DNA of 5,700 bases from Sphingomonadales bacterium UBA658 (GCA_002299195.1 DBOA01000021.1:1-5700), one strand, 5' to 3'; numbered from the stretch's first letter, positions 1 to 5,700 are shown. The notes: generated by a model not told the origin, from the sequence alone. A program made the numbers and translations.

Positions 1-1896
1 ACCGCGCATGACAGCGGCTGGCATGATGTGTTTGCCTTGGCAAAAGCGGGTGTCCGTATACAGTCGATCATCGATGTACGCACCGAGGTGTCCTCTGCGC
101 TACTGGACGAGGCCAACCGCCTTGGCATCAACGTGCACCTCAACCATAGCGTCACTGGCGTACATGGCCGGCACAGCGTCACATCCATCCAGATCTGCAA
201 TAATGACGATTATGTCGGCGCGCGCATCGATTGCGATACGCTGTTGATGGCTGGCGGCTGGACGCCGAGTGTGCATTTATGGTCGCACAGCAAAGGATCG
301 CTTGCATGGCGCGATGACATCGGCGCCTATGTTCCCGATCAACCGAACGAAAATGTACGCTGTGTCGGGGCATGTTCAGGCGGTTGGGATTTTGGTACCG
401 GCGCAATTATTGATGTGTTGCCAACGCCCAAGGACCAAAGCCGGATAAAGGCCTTTGTTGATTTCCAGAATGACGTCACGGCAAAGGATATCAAGCTCGC
501 GGTGCGTGAGGGCTTTCGCTCTATCGAGCATATCAAGCGCTACACAACCAACGGCATGGCGACCGATCAGGGCAAGACATCGAACCTCAATGGCTTGCAG
601 ATTGCATCAACAGCGCTTGCCAAGCCGGTGACCGATATTGGTCTGACAAGCTTTCGTCCGCCATATACGCCGCAGACTTTCGGTGCACTCGCGGGGCATG
701 CGAAGGGCGCATTGTTCCAACCGACACGGACGACCAACATTGATGGCTGGGCCGCGGAAAATGGCGCTGTGTTTGAACTGGTCGCACAGTGGCGGCGCGC
801 GCGTTATTTCCCCAAAATAGGTGAGGACATGCACGCGGCGGTGAACCGCGAATGCGTTGCGGTGCGGTCGTCAGTCGGCATTTTTGACGCGTCGACCTTG
901 GGCAAGATTGAAGTCGTTGGCCCCGATGCCGCCGAATTCTTGAACCGCATGTATACCAACCCCTGGAAAGCGCTTGAGCCAGGCCGCTGCCGCTATGGGC
1001 TGCTTTTGAAAGAGGACGGCTTCATCACCGATGATGGTGTTTCGGCGCGGTTGGCGCCCGACCGGTTCCATCTGACGACCACAACCGGCGGTGCCGCGCG
1101 TGTGCTGAATATGATGGAGGATTATCTCCAGACCGAATGGCCTGATCTTGACGTCTGGTTGACCAGCACGACCGAGCAATATGCGGTTATTGCGCTGCAA
1201 GGTCCAAATGCGCGCAAATTGTTGGAACCACTGGTCGAGGGCATTGACCTGTCCGCCGATGCTTTCCCGCATATGGCCATTCGCGAAGGCACAATCTGCG
1301 GCATTCCAACGCGCCTGTTCCGGGTGAGCTTCACGGGCGAACTTGGTTTCGAAATCAACGTGCCGACCGCTTATGGCCGCGCTTTGTGGGAACGGCTGAT
1401 GGCAGAGGGTGCGAAATTTGACATCACCCCCTATGGCACAGAGGCTATGCATGTGCTGCGCGCCGAAAAGGGCTTCATCATCGTAGGGCAAGATACCGAC
1501 GGTACCATAACCCCGTTTGATGCAGGGCTCGATTGGGCGGTGGGCAAGAAAAAGCCTGACTTTGTCGGTAAACGGTCAATGGCACGGCCTGACATTGTTG
1601 CGCCGGGACGGAAACAATTGGTTGGGTTGCTGACCGATGATCCCAATGTTGTGCTGGAAGAAGGTGCGCAGATTGTTGCCGACCCGCGCCAGCCAATCCC
1701 GATGACGATGATCGGCCATGTGACCTCTTCCTACTGGAGCGAAGCGCTCGGCCGGTCGATCGCTTTTGCCTTAGTGGCAGGTGGGCATGAAATGATGGGC
1801 GGCACGCTGCACATCCCGATGCCGGGCAAAACGCATGAAGCGAAAGTGAGCGGCATGGTTTTTTATGATGCAGAAGGAGCGCGGCTGCATGTCTGA
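1..1896 (+). CDS. soxA: Sarcosine oxidase alpha subunit (heterotetrameric type), 5'-partial
   Basis: The reading frame is open from base 1 to a TGA at 1894-1896, giving 631 residues with no start in the window. Family members run to roughly 950-1000 residues, so about a third is missing on the left: the ferredoxin-like and first dinucleotide-binding parts. Visible residues 1-140 are the rest of the NAD-binding/oxidoreductase region (LLMAGGWTPSVHLWS, then VRCVGACSGG). The family linker block follows at 151-200 (FVDFQNDVTAKD at 152 onward, then IEHIKRYTTNGMATDQGKTS). A GcvT-like aminomethyltransferase (folate-binding) domain covers about 240-515, with FTGELGFEI at 444-452 and EKGFIIVGQDTDG at 489-501. 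A GcvT C-terminal barrel covers about 535-625. Known role: in the cytosolic alpha-beta-gamma-delta complex, sarcosine is oxidised to glycine and hydrogen peroxide. The alpha subunit carries NAD and passes the methyl carbon to tetrahydrofolate as 5,10-methylene-THF. The gene overlaps soxG. Identification is very secure. The missing beta and delta subunits are inferred to lie upstream. Confidence 0.96.
   Translation, partial: TAHDSGWHDVFALAKAGVRIQSIIDVRTEVSSALLDEANRLGINVHLNHSVTGVHGRHSVTSIQICNNDDYVGARIDCDTLLMAGGWTPSVHLWSHSKGSLAWRDDIGAYVPDQPNENVRCVGACSGGWDFGTGAIIDVLPTPKDQSRIKAFVDFQNDVTAKDIKLAVREGFRSIEHIKRYTTNGMATDQGKTSNLNGLQIASTALAKPVTDIGLTSFRPPYTPQTFGALAGHAKGALFQPTRTTNIDGWAAENGAVFELVAQWRRARYFPKIGEDMHAAVNRECVAVRSSVGIFDASTLGKIEVVGPDAAEFLNRMYTNPWKALEPGRCRYGLLLKEDGFITDDGVSARLAPDRFHLTTTTGGAARVLNMMEDYLQTEWPDLDVWLTSTTEQYAVIALQGPNARKLLEPLVEGIDLSADAFPHMAIREGTICGIPTRLFRVSFTGELGFEINVPTAYGRALWERLMAEGAKFDITPYGTEAMHVLRAEKGFIIVGQDTDGTITPFDAGLDWAVGKKKPDFVGKRSMARPDIVAPGRKQLVGLLTDDPNVVLEEGAQIVADPRQPIPMTMIGHVTSSYWSEALGRSIAFALVAGGHEMMGGTLHIPMPGKTHEAKVSGMVFYDAEGARLHV
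1872..1879 (+). promoter_or_regulatory. Ribosome binding site of soxG, inside the soxA 3' end
   Basis: AGAAGGAG lies 9 bases before the ATG at 1889. It decides that start over two in-frame ATGs at 1865 and 1868, which lie upstream of it. Its position inside soxA suggests that the alpha and gamma subunits are translated in a coupled way. Confidence 0.8.
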
Positions 1897-2395
1897 TGCC
1901 CTTTCCAGGAACGAACCCGTTTCATCCACGCCTTACGTAGCCGATGGTGTCAGCATCAGCCTTGCTGCACCGCTGAACCGCTATTCGCTGCGGGCGCGGA
2001 CGGCCGAGGCTCTGGAAACGTTGCTCAACGCAAAAGTGCCACAGAAAATCGGCGCGACCGAAGGTGGCATTGCATGCCTTGGTCCGGACGAATGGCTCCT
2101 GCGCACGCCAGCAGACACGGCCATGCCAACCGGCGCGGGATTGCCGGTTGCTATCACCGATATCAGCGAACGATCTATCAGCCTCGTCCTTGAAGGGCCA
2201 CGCGCAGCGGAACTGCTGATGACAGGTTGCCCGCTTGATCTCGACAATTTTGCGGTCGGTCGGGCCACACGAACAATTTATGAAACGGTCGAAATCATCA
2301 TCATCCGCGAGGGTGAAGACCGTTTCCATGTTGAGGTGTGGCGCAGTTTTGCGGCATGGCTGTGGACGGCGTTCACGGCGGCTGCCAGCCATTGA
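1889..2395 (+). CDS. soxG: Sarcosine oxidase gamma subunit
   Basis: This 168-residue protein matches the usual size and hallmark segments of the gamma subunit of heterotetrameric sarcosine oxidase. GPDEWLL is at 65-71, GPRAAELLMTGCPLDLD at about 103-119, and FHVEVWRSF at 146-154 near the C terminus. Known role: the gamma subunit is a small GcvT/YgfZ-like fold that packs against the folate-binding part of alpha in the cytosolic complex, and it has no known active site of its own. I chose the start at 1889 because AGAAGGAG sits 9 bases upstream; a start at 1865 would add eight residues and lacks a good binding site. The first 8 bases overlap the end of soxA, which fits production of alpha and gamma in matched amounts. 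In known operons the order is soxB-soxD-soxA-soxG, as seen here for the last two. No purU or glyA follows in the window, although they flank sox genes in some bacteria. Confidence 0.93.
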   Translation: MSDALSRNEPVSSTPYVADGVSISLAAPLNRYSLRARTAEALETLLNAKVPQKIGATEGGIACLGPDEWLLRTPADTAMPTGAGLPVAITDISERSISLVLEGPRAAELLMTGCPLDLDNFAVGRATRTIYETVEIIIIREGEDRFHVEVWRSFAAWLWTAFTAAASH

Positions 2396-2412
2396 TGGTG
2401 GCTTGAGACCTT

Positions 2413-2418
2413 AAGGAG
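2413..2418 (+). promoter_or_regulatory. Ribosome binding site supporting a TTG start
   Basis: AAGGAG lies 6 bases before the TTG at 2425. No ATG or GTG lies between it and the coding sequence. The next in-frame ATG (2491) is 22 codons in and has no comparable upstream site. This makes TTG the best-supported start of the transporter. Confidence 0.75.
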
Positions 2419-2424
2419 AGTTCA

Positions 2425-4008
2425 TTGGCGGATTGGGACAAAGCAATAGATCTGGGGAACTATGGCCAATCCAATCGCCATTGGGGTGGGATGCACATCA
2501 ACCCCGCTGTCTTTTTCCCGACGGCAATTATCGCGTTCGCGGTCATTTTATTCAGCCTGATCGCGCCGAAAGCGTCGGCAGACCTATTTGCAGCCTTGCG
2601 CAGTGGTGCGGTTGCCCATTTCGACTGGTTCTTCATTATGTCGGGGAATCTTCTGCTGATCTTTTGCGTCGTTGTTGCACTTTCACCGCTGGGGAAAATC
2701 CGGTTGGGCGGCAAAGGGGCTACGCCTGATTATTCGCGATTGTCGTGGTTTGCGATGCTGTTTGGCGCAGGCATGGGCATCGGCTTGGTTTTTTATGGCG
2801 TGGGTGAACCAGTCACCCATTTCACCTCTTCGATGGCAGGCGGTCCTGCGGCGCCGTTGGGCGGCGCTGTTGGCGATGCACAAGCGGCACGCAGTATCGC
2901 GATGGCGGCGACCATTTTTGACTGGGCATTGCATCCATGGGCCATTTTTGCGGTCACCGGTCTGGCGCTTGCGCTCTTTCGCTTTGATTTCAAAATGCCG
3001 CTGTCGATGCGGTCGGCATTCTACCCCTTATTTGGAAAGGCGGTTTGGGGCCGCACAGGAGACGTCATTGAAGTGCTTGCGGTCCTTGCGACTATCTTTG
3101 GACTGGCCACGTCGCTTGGGCTTGGTGCGCAGCAAGCGATGGCGGGAATCGTCTATCTTTACGGCATAACGAGCTCGTCACTCACGATCCTGGCGTTGAT
3201 AGCGGTGATGGCGGGCATTACGTTTTTGTCGATCCGGGGTGGTATTGACCGCGGCATCCGCATTTTGAGCGAGGTCAACATGTGGGTTGCCTTTGCCTTG
3301 CTGGTCTTTGTCTTAACCACCGGATCCACGCTTCAGTTGATCGGCGATCTTGCGACCAATATCGTCAACTATCTGAAATTTCTGCCGGCATTATCAAATC
3401 CGGTTGGCCGCACCGACACCGGATTTTACAATGATTGGTCGGTCTATTACTGGGCATGGTGGATCAGCTGGGCCCCATTTGTGGGCATGTTCATGGCGCG
3501 CATTTCATTGGGCCGGACGGTGCGTGAATTCATTGCCGGGGCCATGATCGCACCCAGCCTGCTTGGCATCTTGTGGCTGACGATATTTGGGGACGCGAGC
3601 ATCGCGCAAATCGTTGCCGGCAATGGTGCGGACTTGGCCAAAGCATCGCTGGATACGCAGCTGTTTGTGCTGCTCGGTACGTTGCCTTGGGCGCAGCTCA
3701 CCTCATTTGTTGCCATTGGCTTGATCCTGATCTTTTTCGTGACGGGCTGGGACTCGGGCACGCTGGTGATTGACACCATGACCGCGGGCGGACGCACCGA
3801 TACTTTGCTTCGGCAAAAGACCATCTGGCTGGTCGCGGTGGGCGGTATTGGTGTCGTGCTGTTGCTCAGCGGAGGCCTCACATCGCTTCAGGCGGGTGCA
3901 ATCGCCACAGGCTTGCCCTTGGCTTTGATATTGCTGTGTATGTGTCTGGGTACGCTCAGAGGATTGTTGGCGATGCATCGCAATCCGGACTGCAGCGGCA
4001 ACACATAA
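2425..4008 (+). CDS. BCCT-family transporter (betaine/choline/carnitine type), probably sodium-coupled
   Basis: This 527-residue inner-membrane protein has about twelve hydrophobic helices, roughly at 27-47, 67-87, 107-128, 171-190, 214-240, 253-271, 287-303, 335-357, 372-392, 418-440, 467-484 and 490-512. Family marks are clear. GMGIG is at 116-120, followed by a GxxEP turn (E128, P129). DWALHPW is at 166-172. The BCCT signature YYWAWWISWAPF spans 341-352, followed by ARISLGRTVREF. By alignment from memory, W345, W346 and W349 match the aromatic box of BetP that holds trimethylammonium groups. Glycine at 120, where choline/proton carriers often have Asp, favours sodium coupling and a betaine-like substrate. 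Both tails are short: about 26 residues before the first helix and about 14 after the last. That argues against BetP-style osmotic activation and for a nutrient-uptake role. The gene starts 29 bases after soxG, so it is probably co-transcribed with the sox genes, and its substrate may be sarcosine, dimethylglycine or glycine betaine. Family is certain; substrate is inferred. Confidence 0.93.
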   Translation: MADWDKAIDLGNYGQSNRHWGGMHINPAVFFPTAIIAFAVILFSLIAPKASADLFAALRSGAVAHFDWFFIMSGNLLLIFCVVVALSPLGKIRLGGKGATPDYSRLSWFAMLFGAGMGIGLVFYGVGEPVTHFTSSMAGGPAAPLGGAVGDAQAARSIAMAATIFDWALHPWAIFAVTGLALALFRFDFKMPLSMRSAFYPLFGKAVWGRTGDVIEVLAVLATIFGLATSLGLGAQQAMAGIVYLYGITSSSLTILALIAVMAGITFLSIRGGIDRGIRILSEVNMWVAFALLVFVLTTGSTLQLIGDLATNIVNYLKFLPALSNPVGRTDTGFYNDWSVYYWAWWISWAPFVGMFMARISLGRTVREFIAGAMIAPSLLGILWLTIFGDASIAQIVAGNGADLAKASLDTQLFVLLGTLPWAQLTSFVAIGLILIFFVTGWDSGTLVIDTMTAGGRTDTLLRQKTIWLVAVGGIGVVLLLSGGLTSLQAGAIATGLPLALILLCMCLGTLRGLLAMHRNPDCSGNT

Positions 4009-4027
4009 GCGGACCTTTTGCCGCTGC
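3992..4027 (+). terminator. Hairpin across the transporter stop codon, possible weak terminator or 3' end structure
   Basis: GCAGCGGCAA (3992-4001) and TTGCCGCTGC (4018-4027) form a perfect 10-bp inverted repeat with a 16-base loop that contains the TAA stop (4006-4008). A U-G pair could extend the stem by one. No run of T follows on either strand, so it is not a canonical Rho-independent terminator. It could mark a Rho-dependent end or protect the 3' end of the message. No folding energy was computed. Confidence 0.4.
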
Positions 4028-4080
4028 GCCGACGTCCAGAAAAGTGATGCAAGCCTGCAACGCCGCTGGCGGATAATCTG

Positions 4081-4101
4081 GCTATGTCGAAAATGCATAG
4101 C
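4081..4101. promoter_or_regulatory. Inverted repeat GCTATG-N9-CATAGC, candidate accessory operator
   Basis: GCTATG (4081-4086) and CATAGC (4096-4101) are exact reverse complements separated by 9 bases. The left arm is part of TGGCTAT (4079-4085), the same heptamer found in the palindrome at 4145-4157. This suggests a further site for the same protein. The centre lies 38 bp upstream of the next element's centre. Confidence 0.35.
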
Positions 4102-4122
4102 ACTATTACTGGCGGTCTCGAA

Positions 4123-4135
4123 TAGCCATTAGCTG
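4123..4135. promoter_or_regulatory. Imperfect copy of the 13-bp palindrome, candidate LysR-type operator half
   Basis: TAGCCATTAGCTG matches the perfect palindrome at 4145-4157 at 11 of 13 positions. Its left arm is intact and its right arm is degenerate. The two centres are 22 bp apart, about two helical turns, so both would face the same side of the DNA. That is the layout expected for a tetrameric LysR-type protein. Confidence 0.5.
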
Positions 4136-4144
4136 AGGTAATAT

Positions 4145-4157
4145 TAGCCATTGGCTA
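4145..4157. promoter_or_regulatory. Perfect T-N11-A palindrome, candidate LysR-type operator
   Basis: TAGCCATTGGCTA is a perfect dyad of two 6-bp arms around one T. It begins with T and ends with A thirteen bases later, matching the T-N11-A pattern of LysR-type binding sites. It ends 27 bases before the start codon of the lysR-type gene, a position suited to autoregulation. Binding by that protein is inference. Confidence 0.55.
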
Positions 4158-4171
4158 TACCTGCACGCTTG

Positions 4172-4176
4172 GGAGG
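4172..4176 (+). promoter_or_regulatory. Ribosome binding site of the lysR-type gene
   Basis: GGAGG lies 8 bases before the ATG at 4185 and supports that start. Confidence 0.7.
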
Positions 4177-4184
4177 GTTGCTGC

Positions 4185-5174
4185 ATGAAACTGCCACAAG
4201 AATTCGATCTGCACGCGCTCGAAGTATTCGTGATGACCGTCGAACTTGGCGGCATGTCGCAATGCGCATCCCATTTGCAGGTGACACAATCGGCGGTTTC
4301 TCAAACCATTGCGAAGCTTGAGGCCGGCATAGGCGCGTCTTTGTTCGACCGCACGATGCGGCCATTGGGCCTGACGGCGAGCGGCAAGTCGCTCTTTGCG
4401 CGCGGGCAAAAGCTGATTGCCCACGCCAGACTGGCCTATGACGAAGTGCGTGAAGGCGCAAACTTGCCGATATCGAGCATTACCGTCGCGATGTCGTTCA
4501 GCCTTGCCAACCAACTGACCGCACCGATTTTGCATAGCCTCGGTTCGCGGGCAGACCGGTGGAATATCCGTTCTGGTATCTCCATGGAGCATCAGGGCGA
4601 GTTTCTGGCGCGCGACATTGATATGCTCGTGACCGGCAGCTTCAATCTTGAGCATCGTGACACAGTCGAGCTGCACCCGGTGTTTGAGGAAAGCTTCATT
4701 CTCGTCTTCCCCAAAGATTTTCGAGAGCCGCTCGATCTTGTCGGCTTGCCATCGTCATTGCCGTTCATCCGCTTTTCGCGGCTTACCGGAACGGGGCAGC
4801 AGATTGAGCGTCAGATTGTCCGGATGAAGCTGAAACTGCCGCAAATGGTTGAAGTCGAATCGTCGCATCAACAATTGGCATTGGTGGCTGCGGGGATTGG
4901 TTGGGCGATTACCACGCCAGTTTGCTTGGCGGCGGTGCCCGAACTGCTCTCCCAGCTGCGCGCCGAGCCGATGACGAGGGGGCGGTTTTCACGGTCGGTT
5001 CAAGTCGTCGCGCGGATCGATGAATTGGGCAATATCCCCAGCCTAACGGCGGCTTTGTGCCAGCAGGTGTTGCAGGAAAAAATCTTCCCGCCGCTCATCG
5101 AGGAATATCCATGGATGGCACAGCAATTGGCGTGGCCGTCGGCTTCGGCCGAAACCGAGGAGTTGATAGCATGA
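4185..5174 (+). CDS. LysR-type transcriptional regulator
   Basis: This 329-residue cytoplasmic DNA-binding protein has the standard LysR layout. The N-terminal winged helix-turn-helix spans about 8-67; the recognition helix region reads VTQSAVSQTIAKLE at 33-46, then GASLFDR at 50-56 and LTASG in the wing. A linker helix follows (about 68-92), then a two-lobed periplasmic-binding-like effector domain from about 97 to 300, with DIDMLVTG at 144-151 and the second-lobe segment LALVAAGIGWAITTP. Length is slightly above the usual 290-310 because of a C-terminal tail of about 25 residues. GGAGG 8 bases upstream fixes the start. The gene is not divergent from a target, which is the commonest LysR arrangement. 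It follows the transporter on the same strand and overlaps the next gene by ATGA. Palindromes just upstream suggest autoregulation. The effector is unknown; a sarcosine- or betaine-related ligand is possible only from proximity. Confidence 0.95.
   Translation: MKLPQEFDLHALEVFVMTVELGGMSQCASHLQVTQSAVSQTIAKLEAGIGASLFDRTMRPLGLTASGKSLFARGQKLIAHARLAYDEVREGANLPISSITVAMSFSLANQLTAPILHSLGSRADRWNIRSGISMEHQGEFLARDIDMLVTGSFNLEHRDTVELHPVFEESFILVFPKDFREPLDLVGLPSSLPFIRFSRLTGTGQQIERQIVRMKLKLPQMVEVESSHQQLALVAAGIGWAITTPVCLAAVPELLSQLRAEPMTRGRFSRSVQVVARIDELGNIPSLTAALCQQVLQEKIFPPLIEEYPWMAQQLAWPSASAETEELIA
5157..5162 (+). promoter_or_regulatory. Ribosome binding site of the hydrolase gene, inside the lysR-type 3' end
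   Basis: GAGGAG lies 8 bases before the ATG at 5171 and 11 before the adjacent ATG at 5174. It therefore favours the first of the two tandem start codons. Confidence 0.65.
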
Positions 5175-5700
5175 TGCGGCGCGTTATCGCTTCGATGCTG
5201 ATTTTGCTGGGTGCCCCTATCTACGCCAGCCCGCCCAGTGTTCCGGGCGCCGATGCGCCGGAGCTTGCGGCGTTGGGTGCTTATGGCGTTGGCTTTCGGT
5301 CCGTTACCTTCTCGCATCATGACCAGCCCGACGTAGAAAATGCAAATGCGGACCCCGTCAGCGTTCGTCTCGTCGACCGCAATGTGCAGGTGGACATCTG
5401 GTACCCCGCCACGGCGAAAAAGGGTGCCAAGCCAGTCCTGTATCGCGGCAGCTTATGGGCAGAGCCACCGCTTCCGCCGGTCACGTTCACGCAACAGGGT
5501 ATCGCGGTTGCGGGCGCGCCGGCCGCAGGCAGCAAGCACCCCTTGGTCATTATAAGCCATGGCTATAGCAACAACCCGGCGGTCATGACGTGGTTGACCG
5601 AGAATCTTGCGTCAAAAGGCTATGTCGTCGCGGCGATCCATCATCGCGATCCAAACCCTTATGTCGTTGCACCAACCACGCGTGCTGCGCCGAATTTCAA
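5171..5700 (+). CDS. Secreted alpha/beta hydrolase (dienelactone hydrolase/PAF-acetylhydrolase-like), 3'-partial
   Basis: The frame is open from tandem ATGs at 5171 and 5174 to the window edge, giving 176 codons without a stop. An N-terminal signal peptide is visible: two Arg at 3-4, a hydrophobic core at about 5-17, and a likely cut after Ala19 (I-Y-A before SPP). The mature part starts with a region typical of predicted exported hydrolases. DIWYPA is at 75-80, then HPLVIISHGYSNNP at 123-136, where SHG forms the oxyanion-loop strand, and GYVVAAIHHRD at about 150-160. This order matches the first half of the dienelactone hydrolase/PAF-acetylhydrolase-like group. The nucleophile elbow (GxSxG), catalytic acid and His are expected beyond the right edge, so activity cannot be judged. 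The gene overlaps the regulator gene by ATGA, pointing to one message. It probably acts in the periplasm on an ester or amide. Substrate unknown, and no direct link to sarcosine is evident. Confidence 0.85.
   Translation, partial: MMRRVIASMLILLGAPIYASPPSVPGADAPELAALGAYGVGFRSVTFSHHDQPDVENANADPVSVRLVDRNVQVDIWYPATAKKGAKPVLYRGSLWAEPPLPPVTFTQQGIAVAGAPAAGSKHPLVIISHGYSNNPAVMTWLTENLASKGYVVAAIHHRDPNPYVVAPTTRAAPNF

Larger units (their letters stand above)
4009..4184 (+). promoter_or_regulatory. Intergenic control region upstream of the lysR-type gene
   Basis: This 176-base gap is the only substantial non-coding stretch. Its left end holds the 3' arm of the hairpin. Bases 4028-4078 hold only a small GC-rich dyad (CGCC-GCT-GGCG, 4061-4071). 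From 4079 to 4158 the sequence is richer in A and T and carries repeated TGGCTAT-like half-sites. A promoter for the lysR-hydrolase unit should lie here. TAATAT (4139-4144) resembles a -10 box, but I see no convincing -35 hexamer at the right distance, so no promoter is called. Confidence 0.5.

Noticed and set aside
871..1491. Long reverse-strand open frame of 206 codons
   Set aside because: It lies wholly opposite soxA, whose GcvT-domain motifs are unmistakable, and its translation shows no recognisable domain. It is a codon-bias shadow.
1865..1888. Earlier ATGs for soxG at 1865 and 1868
   Set aside because: The strong AGAAGGAG lies after them and is well spaced for the ATG at 1889. The extra residues do not resemble the family N terminus.
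1922..2392. Reverse-strand open frame of 156 codons opposite soxG
   Set aside because: It fully overlaps a well-supported soxG. Its translation is rich in Arg, Cys and His with no motif, as expected for an antisense shadow.
2465..2485. CCAAT/ATTGG inverted repeat near the start of the transporter gene
   Set aside because: It is short, lies within coding sequence, and is explained by the codons there; nothing around it supports an operator.
2672..3169. Plus-strand open frame of 165 codons in another frame of the transporter
   Set aside because: It is out of frame with the BCCT motifs over the same bases, and the translation is Arg- and Trp-rich with no domain.
4061..4071. CGCC-GCT-GGCG as a terminator stem
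   Set aside because: Only four base pairs with a 3-base loop and no T run follow. This is expected by chance in GC-rich DNA.
4139..4144. TAATAT as a -10 promoter box
   Set aside because: The bases at the matching -35 position (about 4116-4121, TCTCGA) do not resemble TTGACA. It is kept only as a remark in the intergenic entry.
5552..5575. SHGYSNN as the nucleophile motif of the hydrolase
   Set aside because: It does not fit GxSxG, and in this group the HG after the first hydrophobic strand forms the oxyanion region. The nucleophile elbow should come about 80-100 residues later, beyond the window.

Overview
The window looks like chromosomal DNA from an alphaproteobacterium. GC content is moderately high by eye, genes are tightly packed, and a heterotetrameric-type sarcosine oxidase is present. 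The style of the exported alpha/beta hydrolase and the codon preference (frequent GCG, GGC and TTG) make me lean towards a sphingomonad, but that is inference. All five genes lie on the + strand. I see no tRNA, rRNA, CRISPR array, transposase or integrase.

Positions 1-2395 hold the end of a sarcosine oxidase operon: the C-terminal two thirds of the alpha subunit (soxA, cut by the left edge), then the complete gamma subunit (soxG), which overlaps soxA by 8 bases. The beta and delta subunits (soxB, soxD) are expected upstream, outside the window. After a 29-base gap with a clear Shine-Dalgarno sequence, a BCCT-family transporter (2425-4008) starts at a TTG codon. The spacing makes it a likely last cistron of the sox operon. 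The set would therefore pair uptake of a betaine- or sarcosine-like methylated amine with oxidative demethylation of sarcosine to glycine and a one-carbon unit carried by tetrahydrofolate. A 10-bp perfect hairpin straddles the transporter stop codon.

Positions 4009-4184 are the only sizeable non-coding stretch. They contain a cluster of dyad repeats built on the half-site TGGCTAT. Two 13-bp palindromic elements lie exactly 22 bp apart (centres 4129 and 4151), and the second is a perfect T-N11-A palindrome, the classical shape of a LysR-type operator. Directly downstream is a LysR-type regulator gene (4185-5174).

The regulator's stop codon overlaps (ATGA) the start of a secreted alpha/beta hydrolase that runs off the right edge (5171 to beyond 5700). 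The regulator and hydrolase are probably translated from one message. The simplest reading is two adjacent transcription units: sox plus transporter, and a self-regulated lysR-hydrolase pair. Whether the regulator also controls the sox-transporter unit cannot be decided from this sequence.
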